From Chlorops oryzae (Eukaryota; Arthropoda; Insecta; Diptera; Chloropidae), in NCBI GenBank assembly GCA_020466095.1, contig CM035807.1, positions 51,550,752 to 51,614,751 on the forward strand: a DNA stretch of 64,000 bases, read 5' to 3'. The notes below the pieces were generated by a model. The model was given only the letters and a program-made list of their open reading frames with translations, had not been told where the DNA came from and searched no databases. Below, piece after piece: positions 9,373 to 21,382 of this stretch. Within the stretch, counting starts at the first letter, position 1, and every line of letters starts with the position of its first letter. The translations under genes and the position numbers were made by a program.

Positions 9373-10869
9373 ACTTAGAATATAACGAATTCCATTTCAT
9401 TAAATTTATAATATAAAAAGTTATATTAAATTTTTACTTTGTTGATATTGTTTTGAAGACCATAGCCGAGTGTATTATGTTTAACGTCATCTTGTAACAC
9501 TACAGATCACGCCGCTCGATCAAGCGCTGTAAATACGTCCGCACGCTCACTGTTCCTTTTAATAGAATACTATAAGATACTTTTGATTTATTTTTCTTCG
9601 TTTTTGTTATTGTCGGGCTAGACCGATTATAGATTCCTGACTTGCTTATTTCAAAGACAAACGGGAATGAATTCAAAACAGCACAACAAAGCTAATTCAG
9701 GTACAGTTTCGTTCTACCAACAACAATACCCATATCAATTCCTTATTTGTAGCTTAGTTGCTTACATTACATATAATAATTTAATTTTCCTAACAAAAAT
9801 ACGAAATCTAATTTTTTTTTTTTTTTTAGAAATCTGTGGCTGAGAAGAAGAACGACTTAACTCCACTTTTCTGTTTTTTGAGAAAAATCTATTTGAAAGG
9901 TGTAAATGTTTAGGTCACGGGAAAAGAATAAGAAGATAAATGTGTATCATTTAAATAGGCACATTTTTAAGGTAGCAGGTATGACTTTTGAATGCTACCT
10001 TTAACGTATAAAAAAAATTTCGCTATTTGATGCAGTGGCAAGTCGTTTTTCTCAGAAAATGCGGAGTTAAGTCATTTTTCAACAATAAGATTATGATTTG
10101 GACTCCTTTTTTTATTTTGAAATGTAAAAAGGATACTCAAATAACAAATTTCCAATATAAACTCATTTAAAAAAAATTGAGTTATGTCGTTTTTCGTGTC
10201 AAAAAAAATAAAACAAAAAAAATTTTTCAAATCTTTATTAAATCATTTGCTCGTATATCCACTTTCCAACACAGGTTGCAAAAAAAGTGGCGTATACGAT
10301 GAATTTTCAAAAATTCTTGGAATGAAAAAAACCCTATAACTTAAATAATTTTCCAAGTAACTTGAAATTAATGATCAGAAATAATAAAAAGTAAAGCATT
10401 TTATATAAGGAAAACAGAATCAACGATTTTCAACGAGCAATTTTTTTTATATTCCATGTTAAACTTTAAACTTCAATTTCCCAACAAAAAGTTGATTGTG
10501 ATATACGAGGAGATAACTCCGGGATGACGATATGGCTACCAGTTTTTAATTTAATATTTCCACACAAATTTTTAGCATTTTAACCTTTTTCAAAATTTTT
10601 AACCATAAACGAGAACATTTCCTAAAAAGCTCCCGTTACAATATTTGTAATTTTTAATGGATAACAACGAAATTTATTGTATTACTTCTTACTACTCGTG
10701 GACTTTCGAAGTTGAGCTTTTCTAGCATTTTCTTTGTAAGCAAATTTAAGTTAATATTGGTTTAACGAAAAAAAAAATTTTTTTTGGTAATTGGAATGTT
10801 AAGTTAACTTTATTATTAATAAATAAAGTTTAAAAAAAAGTTTTACACGCTAAATAAAGCTGAAATGTA
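9373..10869. other. AT-rich intergenic sequence
   Basis: No gene. Poly-T and poly-A runs are frequent. A TATGGCTACC motif at 10531-10540 resembles the inverted repeats of the adjacent piggyBac-like element and may be part of its outer end. Confidence 0.45.
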
Positions 10870-12855
10870 ATGGTAGCCAAATGGCTACATTGGGCTGATA
10901 TGGTAACGTTTTTCCCATCAGCTGTGATATCAATTGTTTTTATGTTTTTAACCAAAATGGCAAGCAACGTAAATAATTTCTGTGGAAAAGAAAGAGAAAT
11001 CGTAAAAATTTTGCAAGGCGATGTGTCCGAAGAAGAATTTGGTGAAGATAGTGACGACGAATATGAATTATATATAATTAATATTGTTCAAGATGAATCG
11101 CTTGTGGGAAATTTTGACGAAGAAACTGTTTTGGCGAGTATGGTTGGCAGAACTTTTATATTGGTTTCAATTAATTGTATCTACTATTAGGCTGCAATGA
11201 CTTTGAAATACATTTGGAAGAAATGCAGGAGACTGAAGGAGTTGCAGTTACAGGACAAAGAAAAATAAAGTGGCGCAAAGTTGATATAGAAAAAATAAAA
11301 AGGGTCTGCGATCGTCCGTCTCCTGAAGAAGTTGAAGTACAAACTCCCCTTAAATATTTTAAGCTTTTCATTTCGGATGCCATCCTAACAGATATAGTGT
11401 TCCAGACAAATCTTTTTTCTGTTCAAAATTCTGCCAACACCCCACTAAATACTGATTTTTCGGAAATGTCAAAATTTATTGGTGTGATTTTACTCACCAG
11501 CATAGTCAAACTGCCACAGTACCGAATGTATTGGGCAAAATCAACAAGATTTCCGAAAATCGCAGATATCATGCCCAGGAATAGGTTCGATATGATAAAA
11601 AAAAATTTTCACTTGAATGACAATAGTAACATAAAAAAAAAATCTGATCCAGAATACGATCCACTCTTTAAAGTTCGTCCATTCCTAACCGAGGTGCGAA
11701 AAAGTTTTTTAAAAATTGCACCTGTGGAGATGAATTCCATTGACGAAGTCCTCATTCCAACCAAATGCAAGAGTAATCTCAAACAATATATTTGTAACAA
11801 ACCCCACAAATGGGGGATAAAAATGTTTGCAAGGACTGCTTCAAATGGAATGATGTATGACTTTGAAGTGTAGGCGGCAAGGCTACGATCAAAACAAAAA
11901 CTCCATTGGGTATAAGTGGAGATATTGTAATCAAACTTTGTGCGACGCTCCCCAAACACAAAAACTTCAAGGTTTTTACAGATAACTGGTTTACGTCATA
12001 CAATTTGATTAAGGCGCTAAAAGAAGACGGTATTTTCCTAACAGGAACAGTAAGACCCAATAGATTACCAAAGTGCGATCTGGCTTGTGATAAGACTTTG
12101 AAGACCAAAGGAAGGGGATCCTTCGATTACCGTACAGAAAAAAACGAAAATATAACTGCCGTCAAATGGCTTGACAATAAGCCTGTTCATTTAGCATCAT
12201 CAATTTATGGAATTGACCCACTGAGTGATATCTCGAGATGGTCGTCCAAGGAAAAAAAGTATGTAGATGTTCCACGGCCTGATATAGTAACCCAATACGT
12301 TCGCTATATGGGTGGCGTCGACCTAAGCGACATGCTGGTTGCACTCTATAGAACGAAAATAGGAACCAAAAAATACTACCTAAGAATATTTTACCATTTT
12401 CTGGACGTTTGTGTTGTAAATGCGTGGCTGCTTTATAGAAATCAGTGCTCCCAAAAACAGATAGAAGCAAAGACATCTCTATTGGATTTTAAATCCGAAA
12501 TTGCTGACGGCATGATAAATGCTGGCTTTGTCAGCAACGAAAGGAAAAGAGGCAGACCGTCAGACCGACAAAACAGCCAGCAATCCAAAAATACGGGAAC
12601 ATATTCAAAAAGGCCTATTGCTGAAGTTCAAGTTGACTGTATAAGCCATTGGCCTACGCCCGTGGAAAAAAAGGAGAGATGCAAATATTGCACTAGTAGG
12701 GCAGCATTTTCTAGAATAAAATGCCAAAAATGTAATGTTGCTTTGTGCTTAACAAAGGACAAAAATTGCTTTATCTTGTTCCGCAACAAATAATCACTCA
12801 ATAAAAAATATTTAAACAAAGAAATCCGTGCTAAATGTAGCCATACGGCTACCAT
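10870..12855 (+). mobile_element. piggyBac-like element, inner inverted repeats
   Basis: 10870-10891 (starting ATGGTAGCC) and 12834-12855 are inverted repeats matching at 20 of 22 positions. They closely flank the transposase, and each is also a small palindrome (TAGCCAnnTGGCTA type). No flanking TTAA with CC ends was seen right next to them, so the true termini may lie further out. Confidence 0.6.
10957..12793 (+). pseudogene. piggyBac-like transposase (DDE_Tnp_1_7), one frameshift, possible intron
   Basis: Start chosen at 10957 (CCAAAATGG). The first part is acidic (SEEEFGEDSDDEYE), as in many PGBD proteins. The second block (11193-11873) has the conserved YFKLFISD..., FIGVILLTSIVKLP and MPRNRFDMIKKNFH stretches, and the first catalytic Asp in SIDEVLIPTK, followed by NKPHKWGIKMF. 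The third block (to 12793) has FTDNWFTSYNL with the second Asp and YMGGVDLSDM with the third. A C-terminal Cys cluster follows (CKYC, CQKCNVALC), as in piggyBac RING-like tails. Frames 1 and 2 join in phase if 11138-11190 is removed as a 53-nt GT...AG intron. Frames 2 and 3 are separated by an apparent single-base loss near 11873. All catalytic residues seem kept. Confidence 0.85.
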
Positions 12856-14123
12856 GTTCCAGAATCCAATCGGAGATCGGAATAACTAAAATTTGAATGG
12901 ATTATGATTTTAGGCACTCATATCATTCATAATTACCTTACTATATTTTTTTTTCTCTGGCTTCTTCATAATTCGGGAAGGAAAGGGTTGATGTAAGATA
13001 AAAGTCATTTTTATTATGATTAAAATATCACAATTTATTTTTTATAATGTTACAAAAAAGCTTCTTTATATGTATCGAAATTTACTTTACACTTTTAGTT
13101 ACAAAAGAAATAAAGCAAAAAAGAGAGTTTAAAGGGTTGCGGCGAGAACACGAGTCAAATGCACTGTCGGTGGCGGCGGGAGATCGAGAGACTAGTCGGT
13201 TTCCGATGCACTTGGCCGTTGCCGCTTGGAAGTCCTCCTTGGAAAAGGGCCTGAGAGTATCGCTGTTGCATCGTTCCGTGACGTTAAGCCTGGGCTTTAC
13301 GATCGCTGCTATCGCGAACCTTTCGACGGGTTTAGATTGTCGCAACTCAGCAATCGTTGTCGAAAGGTAATCGACGGGTATAGGTCGATGTAATAGTAAT
13401 CATTAACACGTTCCGTACCAATTACCGGTAGTATATCGCTGAAAAACCCTACCGTTATAAAAAAATGTACCTTTTCCTAGCCGATAGTATGTGAATTTTT
13501 TGTTGTATGAAAAATAGTTGATGCAGCCTCGAAAATTTTGCACGCCTACTGGGATGCGTAAAATTGGCGCGATATTCACGTTTTGTCCTTTCACCACAGT
13601 AAGCATCGAAACCAGCTTTTTCCGCAAAATTTCTACACACACTAATATTAAATAAATTATAGCACTAGGTTAAGTAGAACAGTTTTTAAGATATAGGCCA
13701 TTTTCCGATTTTTGAGTTTTGAAAAATATTAGGGTTGGTTAATTCCAATTATCTCCCGATACACCGATTTAAGGTTCTTAGCTATTAAATTTTAGGTTAT
13801 TTAATTCCCTATCAACGATAACTAGACCCCTTTTTGATCCACCCATTGGCTTTGAAGCTTTTAATAAAAATTTTTCATAAATTTGATTTAATTTTTTATA
13901 AATTTGATCAACAGAAAATCACTTTTGGTCTAGTTTTTCACATGAAAAAATTCTTTAAAGGTTTGTTTCTTCTTTTAACATCAAAGAATGATGTTTAACG
14001 AAATAAAAAATTCCATCAAATTCGCATGAAAATGTGGCATTTATAAGCTTTTAAGTAAAAATTCTCCAAACTTATAGGCTATTTCCATTGCGTACTTATC
14101 GCCCGCACTCTTTTCATTCATAG
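12856..14123. other. Intergenic stretch with one GC-richer island
   Basis: Mostly AT-rich. 13133-13370 is conspicuously richer in G and C and is open in frames on both strands (13047-13370 plus, 13082-13345 minus) without family resemblance. A minus-strand frame at 13403-13642 is likewise unrecognised. No repeats or RNA genes were identified. Confidence 0.4.
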
Positions 14124-14228
14124 TGTTTAGGCCAACAGATTGGCAACCCTTTTTTAATCTCATTTCGATAAATTTTAAGAGACTTAGAAAGAGAAGCCTT
14201 CAAAGACAGATACCGCTCCTATTTCCCT
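14124..14228 (+). repeat. Truncated BEL 5' LTR
   Basis: 105 bp matching 40182-40286 with about five differences. It is followed directly by Gag sequence, showing an internal deletion. The long ORF that appears to start here (14123) is therefore partly LTR. Confidence 0.75.
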
Positions 14229-14860
14229 ACTACTACAACAAACTTCAAGGCATCGATATGAATTCGTGGGATTCCATGCTCGTGTACTTCTACTCCACGC
14301 GTTTACCAAATACCACTCTCACTCTCTGGGAGCAGTCGTTGCCTAGTAAAGATATTTTACCCACATGGCAACAATTCGATTCTTTTTTGACCAGTCGATA
14401 TCAAATATTAGATACGCTGAGCAACATTAGAAGTACCAATCAAAAGCAATCCGATGCTTCGAATCCACGAAATATTAAATCGCATGCGGCGAATGTTTCG
14501 GCTCCTCATTGTGGGCTCTGTCGAAAGGAAAAACATCCGATCAGGACGTGTCCAATCTTTCTTAAAATGTCAGTTGACAATCGACTGGCGTCTATCCGAA
14601 AGCAGGGCCTCGGTTTTAATTGTTTCGCTCGTTCGCATGTAGTTAAAGGGTGCAAGATCAATTATAATTGCTTTACGTGTCACAAGAGGCATAACACTTT
14701 ACTTCATCGGGAACCCGCCACGCCCTCAAACAACACAAAAAGCGACAGAAATAGTTCCTCCACAGGCGGCTCCGCTCAACAAAAAGCACATTCCGCTCAG
14801 ATCACACCAACCACCGAACCCCCCACGTCTACCGTCCAAACATGCGTCGCATCGCACTAA
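14229..14860 (+). pseudogene. BEL/Pao Gag, N-terminally deleted
   Basis: After the LTR piece the frame reads IDMNSWDSMLVYFYSTRL, then LTLWEQSLPS and PTWQQFDSFLTSRYQ, a typical Pao-type Gag (DUF1759) stretch. It is followed by cysteine motifs: CGLCRKEKHPIRTCPIFLKM, then LGFNCFARSHVVKGC and CFTCHKRHNTLLH. The second motif has lost its first Cys (FNCF, with L for C further out). The tail is Ser/Thr/Pro-rich and the frame stops at 14860, close before the protease frame. Confidence 0.8.
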
Positions 14861-14867
14861 AAGTGTT

Positions 14868-16211
14868 TTGTTGGGTACGGCGATAATAAAATTACAAAAT
14901 AAAGACAACATTCTTTACGTCAGAGCTCTGTTAGACTCAGGTTCCGAAGGCACTTTTATTTCCAAAAAAATCCAGAGGAAACTCAAGCTACTTGCGTATT
15001 CCGTAAATGCCAATGTAACCGGGGTAGAGGCGTCTGTGAGCGCCAATTCCATGAAAGCTTGTCGCATTTTAAAAGGTTCCACCCGATGTTCCGACTTGAA
15101 CATAGAAACCACCGCGTTTGTGTTACCGAAGATCACAGGTGATCTTCCCTCCTGCTTCATAGAGCCCTCGTATTTTTTAATCATGCCTAAAATTCCGCTA
15201 GCAGACAAAGATTTTGCGAAAAGAGCTTCCGTTGAGGTCCTCCTAGGTGCCGATCTCTTTTCAACAATTCTCCGTAGTGGCATCAAACGCAATATTTGTG
15301 GGTCCTTGGTAGCGCAAGAGACAGTTATCGGGTGGATTTTAACGGGTCCAATCAAGCTACAGCATCCTATTTCTGTAACCGCTAATTTCTGCTCATGTGA
15401 TGTCGTTCCTTTAGAAAGAGCACTTACTCGTTTTTGGGAGGGGGAGGATCTTCGGCAGCAGAGACTCGAGTCCGAAGAAGATCAGTATTTTGAGGAATTA
15501 TTCAAAAGGACCACCAGAAGAAGTGAAGAGGGGCGCTATATAGTTTCTCTACCCATTAAACTCGGTTTTCCAACACAAATTCAGATAGGCGCGTCGCGTA
15601 AAATTGCATTAGCGCAAATCTTTCGCAATGAAGCGCGGTTAAATAAAAACGTTCAGGCTAAGGATGAATTTGACGGCGTACTTCGGGAATGTTTAGAGCT
15701 CGCGCATATGGTTCAAATTCCACAAAATTTCACTGATCCCATCGAGTCCTCTTTCTCTTTGCCACATCACGCTGTTATAAAGGCGGAAAGTACCACCACG
15801 AAGGCTCGCGTTGTATTCAATGCATCGAGTCCGTCCGATAATTCTGTGGGTCTCAACGATGTACTGCATACCGGTGCTGTGCTGCAATCTGATTTGACGA
15901 TGCTCATTCTTCAATGGCGATTTTTCAGATATGTTTTCAATGCTGATATACAAAAAATGTATAGGCAGATTCTTGTTACGCATAATCACACTCCATTCCA
16001 AAGAATTCTATTTCGTCAGGCAGCACGACGAAATGACGAAGATTTCGAATTAAAAACCGTTACTTTTGGCGTTAATTGTGCACCTTATCTCGCTATTCGC
16101 ACACTTCTGCAGCTAGCAGAAGATGTGAAGGAATCTCTTCCTCTAGCAAGCGAAATATTGACAAAATACATGTTTGTTGATGATGTATTAGCAGGTGGTC
16201 ATTCGATATAA
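14868..16211 (+). CDS. BEL/Pao Pol part 1: protease, DUF1758, reverse transcriptase
   Basis: A 447-codon open frame. RALLDSGSEGTFISKK is the aspartic protease active site (D-S-G). EVLLGADLFSTIL and QETVIGWILTGPI are the DUF1758 hallmarks of Pao elements. RT follows, with VVFNASSPSDNSVGLND, NADIQKMYRQI (first Asp) and KYMFVDDVLAGG (catalytic YVDD type, here FVDD). The frame ends at 16211 shortly after the RT palm, where a complete element would continue. The first codon at 14868 is not an ATG, so expression as in other BEL elements would need the Gag-Pol fusion. Confidence 0.82.
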   Translation: MLGTAIIKLQNKDNILYVRALLDSGSEGTFISKKIQRKLKLLAYSVNANVTGVEASVSANSMKACRILKGSTRCSDLNIETTAFVLPKITGDLPSCFIEPSYFLIMPKIPLADKDFAKRASVEVLLGADLFSTILRSGIKRNICGSLVAQETVIGWILTGPIKLQHPISVTANFCSCDVVPLERALTRFWEGEDLRQQRLESEEDQYFEELFKRTTRRSEEGRYIVSLPIKLGFPTQIQIGASRKIALAQIFRNEARLNKNVQAKDEFDGVLRECLELAHMVQIPQNFTDPIESSFSLPHHAVIKAESTTTKARVVFNASSPSDNSVGLNDVLHTGAVLQSDLTMLILQWRFFRYVFNADIQKMYRQILVTHNHTPFQRILFRQAARRNDEDFELKTVTFGVNCAPYLAIRTLLQLAEDVKESLPLASEILTKYMFVDDVLAGGHSI

Positions 16212-16247
16212 GTAACAATTGCTGCGCGCAATGAATAACTGTCCGCG

Positions 16248-17528
16248 TTGAACTCGGCTAGATTTCCACTACGAAAATGGGCGGCGAATGCTAGAGAATT
16301 GTTACATGACATTCGTAAAAACCATCTTCTTCGCGAAGCTTTCCTTTCTTTAAACGAACATAGTGTCGCCAAAACTCTTGGCATCAGATGGAATGCTCAA
16401 TCTGATGGTTTTATTTCCATCCAGATCCGTTGCCAGACCACCCCAATTATACCAAAAGGGAGAATTTGTCGCAAATCTCCAAATTGTTTGATCCCGCCGG
16501 CTGGCTCGCTCCCATAATCGTTTGTGCAAAATTGTTGATGCAGGAAATTTGGCTAGTGAGGATTGACTGGGACGCTCCGCTCCCTGCTCCATGTCTTACC
16601 AAGTGGAATTTGTTCCGAGACAATTTTTCATTCATTCAGGATATTACCGTTTTGCGGTGGGTTAACTATCTGCCTGAAGGGGACGTCGAAATCCACGGTT
16701 TCTGTGATGCTTCCAAAAAAGCATACGCAACTGCGATTTATGTCCGCGTGCAGTTAGGCGACAAAATTTCCTCACACCTGCTCACAGCTAAAAGTCGAGT
16801 AGCCCCCGTTAAAACTTTGTCTGTGCCTCGGTTGGAACTGTGTGGCGCGGTCCTCCTCGCTGAAATGATTCAGGCTTTTCTAACCACCTACCTTTCAATC
16901 ACGAAAAGCTGTTTTTATGGACAGACTCAACCATTGTCCTTGCATGGCTCGAAAACCCCCCCTGCCATTGGAAGAATTTTTCCGAATCTAATCCTGCTGA
17001 TGTAGCAAGCCGAGGTATGACCGCTAGGGAACTTAGGGTTAACGATTTGTGGTGGCAAGGCCCAGCTTGGCTTCCGTTACTCTTGGCGCATTGGCGAACT
17101 CCCAGCGCGGCCTCTCCCATCGAAACTGATTTAGAAAAGAAACCACTTCGAGTCCATGCAGTCATTGAAGATAATACTAAGGACATTCTGGAGAGATTTT
17201 CTAATTATTCTAGAGCCGTTAGGGTTCTCTCGTACGTCAATCGTTTCGTGCTCCGGACATGGAAAAACCAACAAGTGCCTTAAGCGAAGTTAGACTGCAA
17301 AACTTTACATTTAGATAGTCGCAAAATTTCTGAAGTTCAATTTATGATTATAAAACTAGCTCAACGAAAGGAATACGCAATCGAATACGCGGCTCTCCAA
17401 AACAATAAATCCATAACCTCAGCTAGCTCGATCTTAAGTTTGAACCCATTCCTCGACTCGCGACAGATAATCCGTGTGAATGGCCGACTAGCGGCTAGTT
17501 CTAGCCTCACCTACAATGAACGTCATCC
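16248..17528 (+). pseudogene. BEL/Pao Pol part 2: RT thumb, A17 region, RNase H-like, frameshifted
   Basis: Frame pieces at 16248-16517, 16430-17005, 17017-17283 and 17344-17528. FPLRKWAANARELLHDI and KTLGIRWNAQSD are the post-RT motifs of Pao elements. DPAGWLAPIIVCAKLLMQEIW belongs to the A17 family region. IHGFCDASKKAYATAIYVR is the RNase H-like Asp block, and VPRLELCGAVLLAEM follows. Further pieces with RGMTARELR and NGRLAASSSL lead up to the integrase zinc domain. At least three frame changes and the gypsy insertion at 17529 interrupt it. Confidence 0.8.
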
Positions 17529-18606
17529 TGTTGTGAGTCAAAAAGCGTCACGTCACACGCTAACGTAACGCTACCAGCACTAGTATCAACGTCACACTAT
17601 CAGCACTAAGCCAAAAGAAGCGCAATAAAAGAATGTAGAACAAACGAATGCAGCGACACCGCTTCAGCTCGAAACCTAACACCTTGGACAACAACAGCAC
17701 GAGCGAGCGTGAAATCGAACGCCATAAACAAAACAACAACGGTCGGCACTCGAAGTCAAAGAAAGCAGAAGCAAGGAAAAGATACTGTAACCAAAGAAGG
17801 CAACAACAACAATACATGCTCGCAACAACAAACAAACCATCGATGGCAATGCCAACTGATAATCGATCGTTCAAGGCCACCGATCGAAAGGGAAAGCAGG
17901 CAGACGAAAGTCGAAAGAATACGAGCCGCCGAGTCAGCATGTGGACGACACACAAACAAGGGATGTGTGCGGCATGGATTGTCATGTTCTTATTGCACTT
18001 CATTACGTCTTTTGTGTGTGCATTTGGCTTGCCCTAAATTGTATGTATGTCAAATGGCTTTGGGTCGATTTGCGTATGCAGCTCATTGTCAATATACATA
18101 CGCTACACCTAAACAAGAATGGCACGATGAATAAATAGAAAGCAACAGCACTTACGCAATCGCCGAAAACGCCGAAATGCAGAATAGACGGTGACCGAGG
18201 GACGCTTGCGGGGAGGATAGCTCTAGAGGAAAACTAAGACGCCAGCAACTATCGATATTGCTAACGGAGCAATATTGGACTATAACATCGAAGTTCGATC
18301 TACGAATAGGGGAATTGCACTCCGAGTACAAAGCAGTAAAGAAGATCTCAACTTTGGCGCACCTACTTACGAGCCAGGACGACAAAGTGTGGATCTCAGT
18401 GTTAGCAAGGAAATAAGGCAGTAAAGTAAGCTAGAGTAGAACCTTAAAAAGTATCTGAATGAACTTTAATAAAGAAACTGAATAAACTTGAATAAATAAA
18501 CAATTATACGAAATACGAACGAAATAAAAGAGTGTTTTATTTGGAAAATAAACAAGTTCATCGTTGGAGCTTTACAGAGGTCCTTCTCCCCAGCAGACAC
18601 GCAACA
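17529..18606 (+). repeat. 5' LTR of gypsy element
   Basis: 1078 bp, TG...CA ends, about 97-98% identical by eye to the right LTR (I count roughly 25 substitutions). Polyadenylation-type AATAAA motifs cluster at about 18468-18530 near its 3' end. The open frames inside it, on both strands, have no protein family features and are preserved simply because the LTRs are similar. Confidence 0.92.
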
Positions 18607-18610
18607 TTTA

Positions 18611-18628
18611 TGGCGCAGCCGGTATTCG
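18611..18628 (+). promoter_or_regulatory. Primer binding site, tRNA-Ser-like
   Basis: TGGCGCAGCCGGTATTCG starts four bases after the LTR end. It resembles the tRNA-Ser primer site used by 17.6/297-type gypsy elements (TGGCGCAGTCGG as I know it), with a mismatch. This assignment rests on memory of that motif. Confidence 0.65.
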
Positions 18629-19117
18629 ACTAAGGATAGTCGGGAGGATACTACAATCTTGAAGTATAAAATTAATAAAGTTAAAAAGTGCAAACAAAAT
18701 TTTGGAAAATAAGGGTCGAAATCGATATCGATTGCGAATACTGAAGTCCTTCATTAAAAAACCATTGAACAGCAACCACGTTTCATTTATTGGTGCTTGG
18801 GAGGAAGAACTGTTTCCAAAAGGCGTTTTAACGAAAAAGACTAAAGTGTTCAATATCATACCGATATTTCTGTCGAGTCAAATTGCACTATAAATGCAAT
18901 TTGGGAGCGATAGGGTGCCCAAAACAAATTAACTTATAACACAAGTTTTTATAATTAACAAACAACAACTTTTATAACATATTCCTCACAGGCTTCACAT
19001 CAATTTCAAATTTTGATCTTAAATTTTTGAATTAATAAATTTTTGAAACTTTAAAAAAAAAGAGAGGTAAATTCAATTGTTATGCGTCTTTTTATAAGCG
19101 GAGTTTTCCGTTGGACA
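18629..19117 (+). other. 5' leader of gypsy element
   Basis: Non-coding leader between primer site and gag. AGGGTAATTT at 19099-19108 lies just before the first gag ATG (about 19109-19115) and could act as a splice donor for a spliced env or Ulp1 message. Confidence 0.4.
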
Positions 19118-20985
19118 GGGTAATTTATGGATAGAGAGTACGAAGATCTAAAGCAAAAGTTCAGTGTCTGAAGGGCATGCGACTACATTACAGGCAGAAG
19201 CGTGGGAATTAATAAGGGAAATAAACCCGAATAGAGAATTTTTGACTTTAATAAAAAATCAGTAATCAGTTAGAAAGGCCAGTTTTTCCGATAGATACAG
19301 CTAGAAGGACAGTGAGCGCTACCAACAATTCCGCAAAAAGCAAAATAGAAGATCTAGAAGAGACAGTTGCGCATTTACAGAAGAGTTGCAAAGATCTGAG
19401 GGAGAGAATAGCTACCGAAACTCGATTAATAGAAGAGGCGGAGGACGAAAACGGAACCTTAAAAAAAGCTCTCCAATCAGCAGTAGGGGGTGAACTTTCA
19501 GAATCCATAGAAAAGATAAAGCAGATCTTAAGGAAAAGGAAAAAGAAATCCGTTTCCTAAAAATAGAAGTAGGAAATCTAAAATGAGAGTTAAGGGTAGT
19601 CTGCGGCACGTCCCCACTTCCGACAAGAACGGAGTCACTCCTTTTGAACAGCACAACGATCGAAGTTCCGCCAAAAAACAGGCTAACGATGGCGACTCCA
19701 CAAAACATGAAAGATATCATCAGAATAGTCCACGATGTAGTCCCAAGTTTTACGGGAACTAGAGGGCCTGGATTCAACGACGAGGTGTCAAAATTCATCG
19801 AAGGCCTCGCTCTACTAAATGAGACTATCGAAAGAGCAAATGTAACACAGGCAATACGCATAGTCAAACAAAAACTAATGGGGCCGGCATACCCGCAGAT
19901 CAACAACAGAAAATTTGAAACATTGGAGGAACTCCAAGAATATGTAAGACGAACCTATGCAACAATCCGGACATTAGAGGACATTCGAGCGGAAATAATA
20001 AACGCTAAACAACAAAAGGACGAGTCCGCGGCCTTGTTCGGAGGAAGAATGGAAACATACCTCAATGAAGCGGAAATGATAATTTCCCAAAGATGGGGGG
20101 CGCAGAAGCAAAAGCACTACTGTGGGAATACGACGACCTAGCAAAAAAACATTTCATATTAGGGCTTAAAAGGGAATCCTTACAACAATCACTGGTAAAC
20201 ATGGGTGACCTAAGCCTAAAGGATATGATAGAGGCAGCAGAGGATTCGGAAAATATACTTAAATCAGGCCGAATCTATATAAACACAATAAGCTCCGCAG
20301 CCGAAGAAAGGTTGGTGTGTGCTTTTTGTTAACAACCAGGCCACATGAGAGATGTGTGCATAAAGAGGAGAAACACAGCATACTGCACGTGTGGTGTATT
20401 TGGGCATGACGAGACCCCCGGGTGCCGGAGGGACAATCCAAGACGGACAGAAGATAGAAATCCCGCTAGAGCTGAATGCACTCACCGTGGGAAGGCGTTC
20501 CATAAGGAGGAAGACTGTTGGGCGAAGTTAGTCGCCCTATTCTGCGAAAAATGCCAAGTGAAGGGCCATAAGACCAATAAGTTCTGTAGTAGAGAGAAAA
20601 GGCAACAGAATGTGCAGCCACGGCCTACACCGAACGACCAGAGAAGGCCTAACGAAACCAGCCAAATACAGTGCTTCATGTGCAGAGAAATAGGACATAT
20701 GGCCCGAAATTTCCCACAACAGACACAGGGTATCCAGGCACTCCCCGCACCTCACACGGGAAACGCCCAGCGGCCTAGTCTCGGCCGGTAGACTGGAATG
20801 CCCAAAAAGAAGATATAGAACGGCCAAACCCTGCCCTGGGGAACAGCCGGTAACCATGGGCAGGAGTAGGGGAAGAGCCAGGGTGCAAAGAAGATCTTTT
20901 GGACAGCCTAGGCGCAGAACGACGGGAAGAGCCGGGGGTGCCAAGAAGTGCCTTTGGACAGCCTGGGAGCAAGAAAATTAAGACC
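19118..20985 (+). pseudogene. gypsy Gag with coiled coil and several zinc knuckles, broken
   Basis: The frame is broken early by a stop and again near 19258-19267, where AATCAGT is present twice in tandem. The 19312-19560 piece is a charged heptad region (IEDLEETVAHLQKSCKDLRE). 19644-20141 and 20093-20332 carry the capsid-like part (FTGTRGPGFNDEVSKFIEGL, MGPAYPQI, ALFGGRMETYL) and are separated by a frameshift at a run of six G near 20095. A stop (TAA, about 20330) interrupts the first knuckle (CAFC, then QPGHMRDVC). Further Cys/His groups follow: YCTCGVFGHDETPGC, ECTHRGKAFHKEEDC, CEKCQVKGHKTNKFC and CFMCREIGHMARNF. The last lacks its final Cys and others deviate in spacing. The 3' end holds two degenerate 53-bp repeats (20872-20978). 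Confidence 0.78.
20872..20978 (+). repeat. Two imperfect 53-bp tandem repeats in gag tail
   Basis: GGAAGAGCC then GAAG... and TTTGGACAGCCT recur at a 53-bp spacing (20872-20923 and 20925-20978). In the coding frames this gives Arg/Gly-rich peptide, typical of the basic tail of nucleocapsids. Confidence 0.55.
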
Positions 20986-21382
20986 AAAATGGGGAAAATC
21001 GATAAGACAGATTCCGATAGAAGAGATCGAAAATGAAATAAAAGAAAAAATGAACATAGGCATTGGTCAGGAGACTAATGCAATGAAATCACGAAAAAAG
21101 GGCAAACGAGTGACTATTAAACACACAGTCAAGGTGTTTGTATACCCAATATGCGTGATGGAAGCTGCCGGGACAAAGGAAAAGTTGGAAAAATGGAAAG
21201 AAAACGCAAGATGAATAAAAAGGTTGTATATCAATGTATGGCTTATGTTTTTCTTTCTTCTAAGCGAGCTTCTCCAAATCACGAAACAACTTTTGGCGGT
21301 TGAATACAATGGGCCAAAAGGAGATGAATGCGTTGAATTATCCTGCTAACAGGCTATCAACGACGAAATCGGAATAGCGGAT

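Noticed and set aside
17648..18138. Protein-coding genes in the LTRs (also at 37263-37753)
   Set aside because: Open frames occur on both strands and three frames of the same DNA, with CAA/AAC-rich composition and no motif; they are by-products of the LTR sequence.
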